Of a stretch of 53,415 nucleotides of DNA, positions 33,985-43,150 are shown one piece after another. The position numbers were made by a program, and so were the translations under genes. How positions within the stretch are numbered: the stretch's first letter is position 1; every line of letters starts with the position of its first letter. This stretch comes from an uncultured Bacteroidales bacterium (GTDB lineage: Bacteria; Bacteroidota; Bacteroidia; Bacteroidales; P3). Below the pieces are notes generated by a model that worked only from the letters and a program-made list of their open reading frames with translations, did not search any database and was not told the origin of the DNA. Location: assembly GCA_900316515.1 (NCBI GenBank), contig ONDE01000002.1, positions 203,947 to 257,361 of the forward strand. Reading direction: 5' to 3'.

Positions 33985-34021
33985 GTTGTACTATGAGATA
34001 GAACTCTAACAGTTACCTCAA

Positions 34022-34573
34022 ATGACTATAGTGAAGACTGAAATAAACGGTGTGTTTATAATCGAACCGCGAGTGTTTGGCGACAACCGAGGCTACTTCT
34101 TCGAAAGTTACAACGAACGTGACTTCGCCGAGAAAACCGGTATTGATGTAAGATTTGTGCAGGATAACGAATCGCGCTCGCATTTCGGTGTGGTGCGGGG
34201 TCTGCATTTCCAGTTGCCACCATTCGCGCAGGCCAAACTTGTGCGTGTCGTGGAAGGACGTGTGCTGGATGTCGCAGTCGACATTCGTCGTGGCAGCCCC
34301 ACCTATGGTCATCACGTGGCAGTGGAACTCTCGGCAGAGAATAAGCGCCAGTTCTTCCTGCCCAAAGGGTTTGCACATGGTTTTGCAGTACTCAGCGACA
34401 TTGCCGTGTTTCAGTATAAGTGCGATGAATACTACCATCCCGAGGCCGAAGGTGCAATTGCATGGAATGACCCAACGCTGGCTATCGACTGGAGAATCGC
34501 ACCGTCAGAGGCAGAATTGTCAGAGAAAGACAAGCATCACCAGCTGTTCGCGGATTTTGTAACTCCATTTTAA
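34022..34573 (+). CDS. rfbC: dTDP-4-dehydrorhamnose 3,5-epimerase
   Basis: The protein has 183 aa, the normal length for RmlC. The motifs are VFGDNRGYFFESYN, FVQDNESRS, VVRGLHFQLPP (catalytic His) and DVAVDIRRGSPTYG, followed by FLPKGFAHGF and VFQYKCDEYYHPEAE with the active-site tyrosine. It catalyses the third step from glucose-1-phosphate to dTDP-L-rhamnose. It is followed by rfbD after 10 bp. rfbA and rfbB are not in the window, so they must be elsewhere if the pathway is complete. Confidence 0.96.
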   Translation: MTIVKTEINGVFIIEPRVFGDNRGYFFESYNERDFAEKTGIDVRFVQDNESRSHFGVVRGLHFQLPPFAQAKLVRVVEGRVLDVAVDIRRGSPTYGHHVAVELSAENKRQFFLPKGFAHGFAVLSDIAVFQYKCDEYYHPEAEGAIAWNDPTLAIDWRIAPSEAELSEKDKHHQLFADFVTPF

Positions 34574-34583
34574 AAGCGCGTAT

Positions 34584-35441
34584 ATGAATGTCTTGGTAAC
34601 AGGTGCTAATGGTCAACTTGGCCGCCACTTCGGACTACTTGCCCCACAGTCGGCTAATCGTTGGTTCTTCACCGATGTCGCCGAACTCGATATCACATCA
34701 GCCTCGGCGGTTGCCAATTATGTTACAGCCAACGGCATCAGCCTTGTCGTCAACTGCGCCGCTTACACCAATGTCGACCGTGCCGAGAGCGATGAGTCAA
34801 CGGCATTGCGCATCAACGGCGATGCCGTGGGTATCCTTGCCAATGAAATGCACAAAGTCGGCGGCACGCTGATACATTTTTCTACCGACTATGTCTTTGG
34901 TGGCAACAAGAACAACACCCCGTGTACCGAAGACGAACCGGTGAATCCGACAGGCGCCTATGGCCGTACCAAACTCTCTGGCGAGAAGGCTGCTAACAGT
35001 TGTCACCACCTGATATTCCGCACATCGTGGCTCTACAGCGAATATGGAAAGAACTTCCTGCTCACCATGCTGAACCTCACGGCTACACGGCCCGAACTGA
35101 ACGTTGTATTCGACCAAGTAGGAACCCCCACATATGCTGGCGACCTTGCCAAGGCAGTGTTTGACATAATAGAGAGTGGTGAATACCTCCAGCAGGAAGG
35201 TATCTTTAACTATGCCAATGAGGGTGTCTGCAGCTGGTATGACTTCACTAAAGAGATTGCCCGCCAGAGCTCCCACACCGAATGCCGCATAAATCCCTGC
35301 CACAGCAACGAATATCCATCACCTGTGAAACGCCCGGCCTATTCGGTGCTCGACAAAACCAAATTTAAAAACACTTTTAAACAAGAGGTACCCTATTGGA
35401 CGGAAGCCCTGTCACGGTGCCTCACCAATATCAAGCAATGA
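34584..35441 (+). CDS. rfbD: dTDP-4-dehydrorhamnose reductase
   Basis: The protein has 285 aa. The Rossmann motif TGANGQLG is at residues 6-13, then NCAAYTNVDRAE, STDYVFGG and the catalytic YGRTKLSGEK (about 130-139). This is the final step to dTDP-L-rhamnose, using NADPH. The last codons overlap the start of the next gene as ATGA, indicating coupling. Confidence 0.96.
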   Translation: MNVLVTGANGQLGRHFGLLAPQSANRWFFTDVAELDITSASAVANYVTANGISLVVNCAAYTNVDRAESDESTALRINGDAVGILANEMHKVGGTLIHFSTDYVFGGNKNNTPCTEDEPVNPTGAYGRTKLSGEKAANSCHHLIFRTSWLYSEYGKNFLLTMLNLTATRPELNVVFDQVGTPTYAGDLAKAVFDIIESGEYLQQEGIFNYANEGVCSWYDFTKEIARQSSHTECRINPCHSNEYPSPVKRPAYSVLDKTKFKNTFKQEVPYWTEALSRCLTNIKQ

Positions 35442-36391
35442 AGAACTTCGCACTCATAGGCCTCGGTGGATATATTGCTCCTCGTCATTTGAAGGCCATA
35501 AAGGAGACAGGTAACAATCTCGTCGCTGCATACGACAAGAACGACTCTGTCGGCATAATCGACAGTTACTTCCCGAAGGCCTCCTTCTTTACCGAGCAGG
35601 AGCTTTTCGATCGTCATAACAACTGGTTTATCGCCCAGGGCAATAAGATTGATTATCTTAGCGTCTGTTCCCCCAACTACTTGCATGACGCACATACACG
35701 CTATGGCCTTAGGCTTGGCTGTGATGTCATCTGTGAAAAACCTGTGGTGCTAAGTCCTTGGAATATCGACGCCCTCGAGGAGATTGAACACCAGACGGGA
35801 CATAAAGCATACACTATCTTCCAGCTCCGTCTGCATCCTTCAGTGGTGGAGCTCAAGAAAAAGATAGAACAAGGCCCGAAGGACAAAGTATACGATGTAG
35901 ACCTCTCTTATATCACACCGCGTGGCTACTGGTACTATGCCTCGTGGAAAGGCAATATACAGAAGAGCGGCGGCGTGGCTACCAATATTGGTGTTCACTT
36001 CTACGACATGCTGCAGTGGGTCTTCGGCCCGGTGCAAAAGAATGTGGTGCATATCGCAAGTCACGACCGCGTGGCAGGATATCTTGAAATGCGTCAGGCT
36101 CGGGTACGCTATTTCCTCAGCATCAACGGCGATCATGTGCCCGAAGGTCACAACGGAAGCTACCGCAGTATCACCGTCGACGGACAGGAATTCGAATTCA
36201 GTCAAGGATTCACCGACCTGCACACACGCTCCTACGAGGAAGTTCTGGCAGGACGTGGCTTCCGTATCGGCGAAGCAAGAGAGTGTATCAAAACAGTATA
36301 TGATATCCGTCACGCCGAGCCTATCGGCCTTAAGGGCGACTATCACCCCATGGCGAAATATCCATTAACACCTCACCCCTTCGGATGGTAA
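35438..36391 (+). CDS. wlbA: Gfo/Idh/MocA oxidoreductase, WlbA/WbpB-like UDP-N-acetylglucosaminuronate oxidase
   Basis: The protein has 317 aa. The open frame begins at 35396, but the family start [21 protein letters not shown] is at the ATG at 35438 within the rfbD stop. The Rossmann motif [10 protein letters not shown], the CEKPVVLSP motif and [15 protein letters not shown] with the catalytic His are characteristic of WlbA/WbpB. These oxidise C3 of UDP-GlcNAcA using NAD. The next two genes encode the expected following steps. Confidence 0.9.
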   Translation: MKNFALIGLGGYIAPRHLKAIKETGNNLVAAYDKNDSVGIIDSYFPKASFFTEQELFDRHNNWFIAQGNKIDYLSVCSPNYLHDAHTRYGLRLGCDVICEKPVVLSPWNIDALEEIEHQTGHKAYTIFQLRLHPSVVELKKKIEQGPKDKVYDVDLSYITPRGYWYYASWKGNIQKSGGVATNIGVHFYDMLQWVFGPVQKNVVHIASHDRVAGYLEMRQARVRYFLSINGDHVPEGHNGSYRSITVDGQEFEFSQGFTDLHTRSYEEVLAGRGFRIGEARECIKTVYDIRHAEPIGLKGDYHPMAKYPLTPHPFGW

Positions 36392-36864
36392 ACGAACCGT
36401 TTATACATGAAAGCTCCTACATCGACGATGGCGTAACCCTTGGCGCCGGCACCAAAGTGTGGCATTTCTGCCATATCCAGAAAGGTGCCGTTTTGGGCGA
36501 ACGCTGCTCGCTGGGACAGAATGTCAACATTGGCCCCAACGTCCATATCGGCAACGGCGTCCGCATCCAAAACAATGTGTCGGTATATGAGGGCGTCGAG
36601 ATTGAAGACAATGTCTTCCTCGGCCCCAGCTGCGTGTTCACCAACGTGCTGATGCCCCGACTGGACCGTCCCGCCAACGGACACTATGAGCGCACGCTGG
36701 TTCGCGAAGGAGCCTCGATAGGTGCCAACGCAACCATCGTATGTGGTCATACCATTGGCCGCCACGCCCTGGTGGGTGCCGGAGCCGTGGTGACAAAGGA
36801 TGTCCCTGATTATGCAATAGTGGCTGGCGTGCCAGCAAAAATTATAGGAAAAGTAGAAGAATAG
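36385..36864 (+). CDS. wbpD: WbpD/WlbB-like sugar N-acetyltransferase (hexapeptide)
   Basis: The protein has 159 aa, overlapping the previous stop by 7 bp. Left-handed beta-helix repeats begin at once ([38 protein letters not shown]) and include the family's [13 protein letters not shown] loop. It is expected to acetylate the 3-amino group of UDP-2-acetamido-3-amino-glucuronate. The order oxidase, acetyltransferase, aminotransferase matches Pseudomonas and Bordetella wbp/wlb loci. Confidence 0.9.
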   Translation: MVNEPFIHESSYIDDGVTLGAGTKVWHFCHIQKGAVLGERCSLGQNVNIGPNVHIGNGVRIQNNVSVYEGVEIEDNVFLGPSCVFTNVLMPRLDRPANGHYERTLVREGASIGANATIVCGHTIGRHALVGAGAVVTKDVPDYAIVAGVPAKIIGKVEE

Positions 36865-36868
36865 ACCT

Positions 36869-37972
36869 ATGCAGTTCCGCGACCTACACAGACAGTACGA
36901 GGCCATGAAGGCCGAAATGGATGAGGCGATGCTTAACGTTGCCGCATCGGGAGCCTACATCATGGGACCTCAGGTGGCTGAGTTGGAACAGCAACTGGCA
37001 GCTTACGTGGGAGTGAAGCACTGCATCACCTGCGCCAACGGCACCGATGCTTTGCGGCTAGCCTTGATGGCTCTTGGCATCGGTCCTGGCGACACCGTCT
37101 TTGTCCCCGACTTCACTTTCTTCGCCACTGCCGAGGCAGTGGCAATGGTTGGGGCTACGCCAGTATTTGTTGATGTTGATCGCGATTCATTCAACATAGA
37201 TACCTGCGACCTCAACGAAAAACTTACCGCTGCATGTGGCAGCAAAACAATGGCCACACCCAAGGCTGTTATCGCAGTCGACCTTTTTGGACGGCCGGCT
37301 GGATATGATTATTTGGTAAACTACTGCAGAGAACGTGGCCTTATGCTCGTCGAAGATGGCGCCCAGGGTTTTGGTGGCAGCATTGGCGACAAAAAGGCAT
37401 GCTCGTTCGGCGACATAAGCACCACCTCGTTCTTCCCGGCCAAACCTCTGGGATGCTATGGCGACGGCGGCGCGCTCTTCACTGATAACGATGAATGGGC
37501 TTCGCTGCTGCGTTCATACCGTGTACACGGCAAGGGCACTGACAAATACGACAATGTGCGCCTAGGTCTCAACTCGCGCCTTGACACCCTTCAGGCGGCT
37601 GTCCTGCAGGTGAAGATGCGCCATTTCGACGACGAACTACACGCCGTGAACCATGTGGCGAAACGCTACACCGAATTGCTACATGGCAAGGTACATGTTC
37701 CTGAGATTCCCAACGGCATGGTCTCCTCCTGGGCACAATACACCATCCAGGCTGAGAATCGCGACGAGTTGCAGGCACGCCTCAAGGCTGCAGGTATACC
37801 TTCCATGGTCTACTACCCCCGCACCATGAGCCGTCAGACAGCTTTCGCCCATCTTGGCCAGCAGCCATGCCCAATAGCCGACAGGCTGTCGCAGACGGTG
37901 CTTTCGCTGCCCATGCACCCCTATATGACAGATGAAGAAATAGAAATGGTTTCCAGCATAATCCTGAAATAA
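36869..37972 (+). CDS. wbpE: DegT/WbpE-like PLP aminotransferase
   Basis: The protein has 367 aa. It has the substrate loop YIMGPQVAELE, CANGTDALRLALMALG, FFATAEAVAMVG and the PLP lysine in SFFPAKPLGCYGDGGA (about residue 191). The typical DGAQ segment (VEDGAQGFGG) is present. In the Wbp/Wlb pathway it transfers an amino group from glutamate to the 3-keto sugar. The gap to the preceding gene is 4 bp. Confidence 0.92.
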   Translation: MQFRDLHRQYEAMKAEMDEAMLNVAASGAYIMGPQVAELEQQLAAYVGVKHCITCANGTDALRLALMALGIGPGDTVFVPDFTFFATAEAVAMVGATPVFVDVDRDSFNIDTCDLNEKLTAACGSKTMATPKAVIAVDLFGRPAGYDYLVNYCRERGLMLVEDGAQGFGGSIGDKKACSFGDISTTSFFPAKPLGCYGDGGALFTDNDEWASLLRSYRVHGKGTDKYDNVRLGLNSRLDTLQAAVLQVKMRHFDDELHAVNHVAKRYTELLHGKVHVPEIPNGMVSSWAQYTIQAENRDELQARLKAAGIPSMVYYPRTMSRQTAFAHLGQQPCPIADRLSQTVLSLPMHPYMTDEEIEMVSSIILK

Positions 37973-37980
37973 TATCAATC

Positions 37981-39903
37981 ATGAGAAACTCAATAAAGAA
38001 ATTATCATTCTTATTGGTTAAACGCTACCGTCACTCTACACTATCGCAGTGGGTGATATTGATGGCTGACGTTGTGCTGTTCTTTGCATCATTTATTCTT
38101 ATGGAGGCTTTCCGTGGCGGCGGCTTCGCAGGTCTCAGCCTGCGCGACGCTGTTGTCAAGCTCATCATCTCGTTCATGGTGACGCTGATATTCTTCTTCG
38201 TCACCGGCAGCTATAAGGGCATCATCCGTCATGCTGGTATGAGCGACATATATAAGATCCTCATTGCTACAATCGGCCCGGCCGTCTTGTACTTTGTCGT
38301 AAATATTATCAACAACCAGTTCCATGTCATCCCACAGGGATTTCTTCTTTCATACCGTGAGACGGTCACCGTATACATGCTATTGACGGTGTTTATGATT
38401 GTCTTGCGCCTCTTCATGCAACGCATATATAACGATTTCTTCCGCCGTCGCCGTCCCACCACAAACGTGGTCATCTATGGCGCAGGTGCCGCTGGAATCA
38501 TCGCTTACAACGCCCTGCACCAAGACCAGAACAACGAATACCATGTTGTCGCCTATATCGACGACGACATGTCGAAGGTCAACCAGCAACTCAATGGTGT
38601 GCCTGTGATGCGTATGCGTAATGTGTTGAACAAAAAGTTCATCGATAGCAAGAATGTCAAACAGCTGATTATAGCCATTCCTACAATTCGTGTCACTCAC
38701 AAGCAGGCTATTACCAACCGCGGTCTCGACCTCGGCCTCACTGTCAAGGCTACGCCGCAAGTCAGTACATGGCTCAACGGCAGTTTCTCGTCCAACCAGA
38801 TTGAGGATATAAAAATTGAGGATCTGCTTGAACGTGAAAGCATCAAGCTGGACAATGTGAACATCGTTCGCGAAGTGGTTGACAAGGTGGTCATGGTAAC
38901 AGGTGCTGCAGGAAGCATTGGAAGTGAAATATGCCGACAGCTGATGCTTTATAAACCCAAGAAGGTAATCATGCTCGACCAGGCCGAAAGCCCCATGTAT
39001 GACTTGCAGTTCGAACTGCGTGGCACATACAAGGATCAACTTGAGCGTATGGAATTTGTCATCGCTAACGTGAAAGACCGTGCACGTATGGAGGAGGTGT
39101 TCCAACTCTATCATCCCAACTTGGTATACCATGCAGCCGCCTACAAACATGTGCCCTTCATGGAGGAAAACCCCTATGAGGCCGTATATGTCAACGTCTT
39201 TGGTACCCGCAATGTTGCCGACCTCAGCATCAAATACGGCGTGCAGAAGTTCGTTATGATAAGCACCGACAAGGCTGTGAACCCCACCAATGTGATGGGT
39301 GCTACCAAGCGTATGGCCGAGATATATATTCAGAGCCGATCGACCGAAACCACACATTTTGTCACCACCCGCTTCGGCAACGTGCTTGGCAGCAATGGCT
39401 CGGTCATTCCGCTATTCAAAAAACAGCTCGCCGCTGGAGGACCGCTGACCGTGACTCACAAGGATATTATCCGTTACTTCATGACCATCCCCGAAGCCTG
39501 CAACCTCGTGCTTGAGGCAGGTGCTATGGGCGAGGGTGGCGATATCTTTGTGTTCGACATGGGCAAGCCTGTTAAGATATACGACCTTGCTCGCAAGATG
39601 ATACAGCTCTCTGGTTTGCATGGCATATCCATTAAGGAGATAGGCCTCCGCCCCGGCGAAAAACTCTACGAGGAACTGCTCGCTACCAAGGAGAACACCA
39701 TCCCCACATACCATCCTAAGATTATGCGCGCCCAGGTTCGCCGCTATGCTCTCGACGCCATCGACCACGAGTACAACGAACTCTGGAATGTACTAGAAGG
39801 TATGGATGATATGAAGATTGTGGCCAAGATGAAGAGCATCGTGCCAGAATTCCTTAGCAACAATTCTGTCTATTGTAAATTAGACGAGAATTCATCTAAA
39901 TAG
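37981..39903 (+). CDS. wbpM: UDP-N-acetylglucosamine 4,6-dehydratase, WbpM/CapD type (membrane form)
   Basis: The protein has 640 aa. The N-terminal half has four membrane helices and a first Rossmann fold (VVIYGAGAAGIIAYN). The second catalytic Rossmann domain begins at VTGAAGSIGSEICRQL (about residues 305-320), with HAAAYKHVPFMEE and ISTDKAVNPTNVMGATKR. The usual YxxxK is replaced by MxxxK, as in all WbpM-type enzymes. It makes UDP-4-keto-6-deoxy-GlcNAc, the precursor of QuiNAc, FucNAc or bacillosamine. It is the last gene of the operon; no terminator hairpin is visible after it. Confidence 0.93.
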   Translation: MRNSIKKLSFLLVKRYRHSTLSQWVILMADVVLFFASFILMEAFRGGGFAGLSLRDAVVKLIISFMVTLIFFFVTGSYKGIIRHAGMSDIYKILIATIGPAVLYFVVNIINNQFHVIPQGFLLSYRETVTVYMLLTVFMIVLRLFMQRIYNDFFRRRRPTTNVVIYGAGAAGIIAYNALHQDQNNEYHVVAYIDDDMSKVNQQLNGVPVMRMRNVLNKKFIDSKNVKQLIIAIPTIRVTHKQAITNRGLDLGLTVKATPQVSTWLNGSFSSNQIEDIKIEDLLERESIKLDNVNIVREVVDKVVMVTGAAGSIGSEICRQLMLYKPKKVIMLDQAESPMYDLQFELRGTYKDQLERMEFVIANVKDRARMEEVFQLYHPNLVYHAAAYKHVPFMEENPYEAVYVNVFGTRNVADLSIKYGVQKFVMISTDKAVNPTNVMGATKRMAEIYIQSRSTETTHFVTTRFGNVLGSNGSVIPLFKKQLAAGGPLTVTHKDIIRYFMTIPEACNLVLEAGAMGEGGDIFVFDMGKPVKIYDLARKMIQLSGLHGISIKEIGLRPGEKLYEELLATKENTIPTYHPKIMRAQVRRYALDAIDHEYNELWNVLEGMDDMKIVAKMKSIVPEFLSNNSVYCKLDENSSK

Positions 39904-39918
39904 TTGAGATACCGTTAA

Positions 39919-40809
39919 TCAATGCGATAAAAGACATGCCACGGCGCGGCGTATGGTCTGCTGTGTGCCTGAAAGATCATATACGGTGATGTCGACGATG
40001 TATTGTCCAGGCATCACCGTCTTTTCGTTCTCATCGGTGCCATTCCATATTATTGTGCCATGTGTGCCGAGTAGTGCGTTGTTCAAAAGTTGACGCACAT
40101 GCTGGCCACGGGCGTTGTATATGTCAATCCGAGCCGACAGACTCCCGTCGGACATCTGGTATTTTATTTCCAGTTCATCTTGATAGTCGTCTCCGTCGGG
40201 TGAGAGAAGGGTGGAGGAGAATTCGAACGCCGACTCTTCCACAAGCCATTCCTTGCTCTGTGAGTTCTCATATCCTGGTGTGCCGTAGCCGCTCAGCGAT
40301 GAAGCCGAGAACCAGTTTGTAGCATCGTTTGTATTTCTGTCGAAGCTCCTGCGTTCCAACGCCACGCCGGCCTTGTTGCGCAGCAGACGGCTGTGCATCG
40401 CCGGGCTGTAGTCGAAGCGCTCGACGACGACATCATCAACTGTCGCCACTACCACGCTGCCGCCCGTATTGGGGTAGGGTGGCAGGTCGCATTCTACAAG
40501 TTTGCTGGAATATTTTACATCATAGTTGGCTGTCACCGAAGCGGCATCCTTGGTCAGTGCCACATAGTCATGCGGACCAAGAGTGTATTCTGGGAGCGGA
40601 TAGTGTTTGCCAAGAGAATCGCTCACCCAGCGCACAATATGGTATTCGGCAAGGTTCAACGCCTCGTCACCATTGTTATACAACTCGACATACTCCGCTT
40701 CGCCGCTCCGCGGCTGGTATAGTACTTCGCTAACCACTATGGCTTCCTGTTGCGCAAATGTCATACAGGCGCATGCAAGGGCCGTCATCGTTAGCATCAA
40801 TCGTTTCAT
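39919..40809 (-). CDS. Secreted lamin-tail-domain protein with FlgD/CHU_C-like C-terminus
   Basis: The protein has 296 aa from the ATG at 40809; an upstream TTG-type start is less likely because the signal peptide MKRLMLTMTALACACMTFAQ begins here. Residues about 25-165 match lamin tail domains (VVSEVLYQPRSGEAEYVELYNNG, NLAEYHIVRW). The C-terminal 90 residues (LLSPDGDDYQDELEIKYQM, IDIYNARGQHVRQLL, MPGQYIVDITVYD) look like a FlgD-type beta sandwich, also found near the ends of type IX secretion cargo. The role is not known. It is convergent with the wbpM gene. Confidence 0.8.
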   Translation of the reverse strand: MKRLMLTMTALACACMTFAQQEAIVVSEVLYQPRSGEAEYVELYNNGDEALNLAEYHIVRWVSDSLGKHYPLPEYTLGPHDYVALTKDAASVTANYDVKYSSKLVECDLPPYPNTGGSVVVATVDDVVVERFDYSPAMHSRLLRNKAGVALERRSFDRNTNDATNWFSASSLSGYGTPGYENSQSKEWLVEESAFEFSSTLLSPDGDDYQDELEIKYQMSDGSLSARIDIYNARGQHVRQLLNNALLGTHGTIIWNGTDENEKTVMPGQYIVDITVYDLSGTQQTIRRAVACLLSH

Positions 40810-40821
40810 GCCCAAATAACG

Positions 40822-40835
40822 TATTGTGCACAATA
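40822..40835. promoter_or_regulatory. 14-bp perfect palindrome, operator candidate
   Basis: TATTGTGCACAATA is fully palindromic and lies 12 bp from the start of the minus-strand lamin-tail gene and 88 bp from the plus-strand gene. No -7 element is clear here. A dimeric regulator binding site is possible. Confidence 0.4.
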
Positions 40836-40923
40836 TTATTGCCTTGCCATAAAAAACGAAAGGGACAATATAATAAAATAGAACATCGCACGTTATTATT
40901 TAACATTTATAAGATTGGTGGAT

Positions 40924-41574
40924 ATGAGAAAGACCGTATTCTTTGCAGTATTGCTTGTCGCTACTCTCATTGGGAGTATTGTGCCCGATGCTATGTCGCA
41001 GACTGTCAGTAAAAAGACTGCCGACCAGTACCGCCAGATGGTGGCGATGTGCAATGGCGCCAAGCGGCCCACCTTCGAAGCATGCAAGGCGCAACTGGAG
41101 AAATACGGTTTCACCTACAATAAAGCAGGTATCGTCGACATGTTCACCATGCAGATGCACCCATTTGTCCGTGCCGAAGGTCAGGACACCGTAGCATGTA
41201 CTTTGGTAGTGCTTAATGACACTGTGTTTACCGTCGGCGGCACCTTCAGTAGCCTCGACGCTGCGCGTGTCTTCGCAGTGGAGCCCAAGGCGTCGGACCT
41301 TCAGGCCCAGCTGGCTGCCAAGATGGGCTGCACCAAGTATGTGGGCTCGGTGAAGGGCAAGGTGAAGAAAGCCACATACGACCGCAAGGAGTTGCTTGCC
41401 ACCCTCGAAGGGGTCGATGCCGAGATGGTGAGCATGGTTTTCGAGCAGTGGAAGAGCGAGGATGGCCATCGCGAGATGACATGCATCTACAAGAACAACC
41501 GCTACGGCAAGAAGAAACCCAAAGACCGCGACCGTGTGGAGATAACGCTCTCGGTCGGTAATACGACAAGATAA
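40924..41574 (+). CDS. Secreted protein of unknown function
   Basis: The protein has 216 aa from the ATG at 40924 (the TTG at 40915 is rejected). A signal peptide is clear (RKTVFFAVLLVATLIGSIVPDAMSQ). The mature part is lysine-rich, mixed alpha/beta, with no motif I recognise; segments such as QYRQMVAMCNGAKRPTFE and DTVACTLVVLNDTVFTVGGTF suggest a small globular envelope protein. It precedes purE by 12 bp and may share its transcript, though a functional link is not obvious. Confidence 0.75.
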   Translation: MRKTVFFAVLLVATLIGSIVPDAMSQTVSKKTADQYRQMVAMCNGAKRPTFEACKAQLEKYGFTYNKAGIVDMFTMQMHPFVRAEGQDTVACTLVVLNDTVFTVGGTFSSLDAARVFAVEPKASDLQAQLAAKMGCTKYVGSVKGKVKKATYDRKELLATLEGVDAEMVSMVFEQWKSEDGHREMTCIYKNNRYGKKKPKDRDRVEITLSVGNTTR

Positions 41575-41586
41575 CAGCAAACAGAT

Positions 41587-42093
41587 ATGAAACCTATCGT
41601 CAGCATCATCATGGGCAGCACCTCCGACCTGCCGGTTATGGAGAAAGCCTGCCAGTTCTTCGAAGAGATGGAGATACCCTTCGAGGTCAACGCCCTCTCC
41701 GCCCACCGCACGCCTGCTGAGGTGAGTGACTTCGCCCGCAACGCCCAGGGCCGCGGCATCCGTGTCATCATTGCCGGCGCCGGCATGGCTGCCGCCCTGC
41801 CGGGGGTCATAGCCGCTGAGACGCCCCTGCCAGTCATCGGCGTGCCTATCAAAGGCTCGTGCCTCGAGGGTCTCGACGCAACCCTCGCCATCCTCCAGAT
41901 GCCTCCGGGAATCCCCGTGGCCACAGTGGCCATCAACGGCGCCCAGAACGCCGCTATCTTGGCCATGCAGATGATGGCCCTGGCCGATGATGCCATGATG
42001 CAGAAACTCATAGCCTACAAAGCTGGCCTCAAGAAGAAAATCGTCAAAGCCAACGAAGAACTGGCTAAACTCGAATACAAGTTCAAGGTATGA
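41587..42093 (+). CDS. purE: N5-carboxyaminoimidazole ribonucleotide mutase
   Basis: The protein has 168 aa, normal for class I PurE. MGSTSDLPVMEKA, NALSAHRTP (catalytic His) and GAGMAAALPGVIA are all present, with GVPIKGS later. It converts N5-CAIR to CAIR in purine synthesis. No purK is adjacent. Its stop overlaps the next gene as ATGA. Confidence 0.96.
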   Translation: MKPIVSIIMGSTSDLPVMEKACQFFEEMEIPFEVNALSAHRTPAEVSDFARNAQGRGIRVIIAGAGMAAALPGVIAAETPLPVIGVPIKGSCLEGLDATLAILQMPPGIPVATVAINGAQNAAILAMQMMALADDAMMQKLIAYKAGLKKKIVKANEELAKLEYKFKV

Positions 42094-43118
42094 TAACCAT
42101 AGGCATAACCGGGACTTTGGGTGCTGGCAAGGGCACCATCGTCGACTATTTGGTGCAGAACAAGGATTTTGTGCATTACAGTGTGCGCGCCTTCCTCATC
42201 GAGGAAATCAAACGCCGTGGACTTGAGGCCAACCGCGACACCATGACCGAGGTGGGCAACGACCTGCGTGCCAAGCACACTCCGTCGTGGATTGTGGAGC
42301 AACTCTACGAGCAGGCCGCAGCCTCAGGTTGCAACTGCATCATCGAGAGTGTGCGCACCCCCGGCGAGGTGTATGCCCTGCGTGGTAAGCCCAACTTTTA
42401 CCTCTTCGCCGTCGACGCCGACCCGAAGGTACGTTACGAGCGCGCCGTGCTGCGTGGAAGCGAGACCGACCACGTGTCGTTTGAGACTTTCCTCGCCAAC
42501 GAACAGCGTGAGATGGACAACACTGACCCCAACAAGCAGAACCTCAAATACTGCATCGAAAATGCAGATTTCCGCTTTGATAACGGCGGTACCATAGAGC
42601 AATTGAACGCGCAGGTGGAAGAGGTACTGCAGAAAATTACCTACCACCGGCCCTCGTGGGACGAATATTTCATGGAGTTGGCCAATGCCGCCAGCCGCCG
42701 CGCCACCTGCGACCGCGGCCGCTCGGGCTGTGTCATCGTCAAGGACAAGCAATTGCTGGTCACCGGCTATGTCGGTTCGCCCAGCGGTCTGCCGCATTGC
42801 GACGAGGTGGGTCACCTATTCCGCCAGACCATCGATGCCGACGGCCATATCTCCACCCATTGTGTGCGCACCGTACATGCCGAGCAGAACGCCATATGCC
42901 AGGCGGCACGACGTGGTATAGCCCTCGACGGCGCCACCCTCTACTGCCGCATGACCCCCTGCCGCACCTGCGCCATGCTCATCATCAACTGCGGCATCAA
43001 GCGTGTGGTTTGCGAAAGGAAATATCACGCCGGCGCCGAGAGCGAAGAGCTCTTCCGCCAGGCTGGCATCCAGCTGGAGTTCTTCCACGATGAGGTACAG
43101 CAATATGCCAATCAGTAA
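42090..43118 (+). CDS. P-loop kinase-like domain fused to dCMP deaminase
   Basis: The protein has 342 aa. The N-terminal domain (1-185) has GTLGAGKGT (residues 8-16) and a dephospho-CoA-kinase/adenylate-kinase-like pattern (IIESVRTPGEVYAL, VDADPKVRYERA). The C-terminal domain (about 195-342) is a zinc deoxycytidylate deaminase: HAEQNA (about 263) and PCRTC (about 289) carry the His and two Cys zinc ligands and the catalytic Glu. The domain order resembles the AvcD and DCD anti-phage deaminases of other bacteria, which are longer, but a housekeeping dUMP role is equally possible. It is coupled to purE by a 4-bp overlap. Confidence 0.85.
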   Translation: MITIGITGTLGAGKGTIVDYLVQNKDFVHYSVRAFLIEEIKRRGLEANRDTMTEVGNDLRAKHTPSWIVEQLYEQAAASGCNCIIESVRTPGEVYALRGKPNFYLFAVDADPKVRYERAVLRGSETDHVSFETFLANEQREMDNTDPNKQNLKYCIENADFRFDNGGTIEQLNAQVEEVLQKITYHRPSWDEYFMELANAASRRATCDRGRSGCVIVKDKQLLVTGYVGSPSGLPHCDEVGHLFRQTIDADGHISTHCVRTVHAEQNAICQAARRGIALDGATLYCRMTPCRTCAMLIINCGIKRVVCERKYHAGAESEELFRQAGIQLEFFHDEVQQYANQ

Positions 43119-43125
43119 AAAAAGA

Positions 43126-43147
43126 AACCTCCCCGACGGGAGGTTTT
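43126..43147. terminator. Bidirectional terminator between convergent genes
   Basis: AAACCTCCC (43126-43134), loop CGAC and GGGAGGTTT (43139-43147), with A and T runs on either side. It serves the plus-strand purE operon and the minus-strand propeller gene. Confidence 0.9.
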
Positions 43148-43150
43148 CTT

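Noticed and set aside
38380..39357. 325-aa minus-strand open frame
   Set aside because: Antisense shadow of the wbpM gene; no family resemblance.
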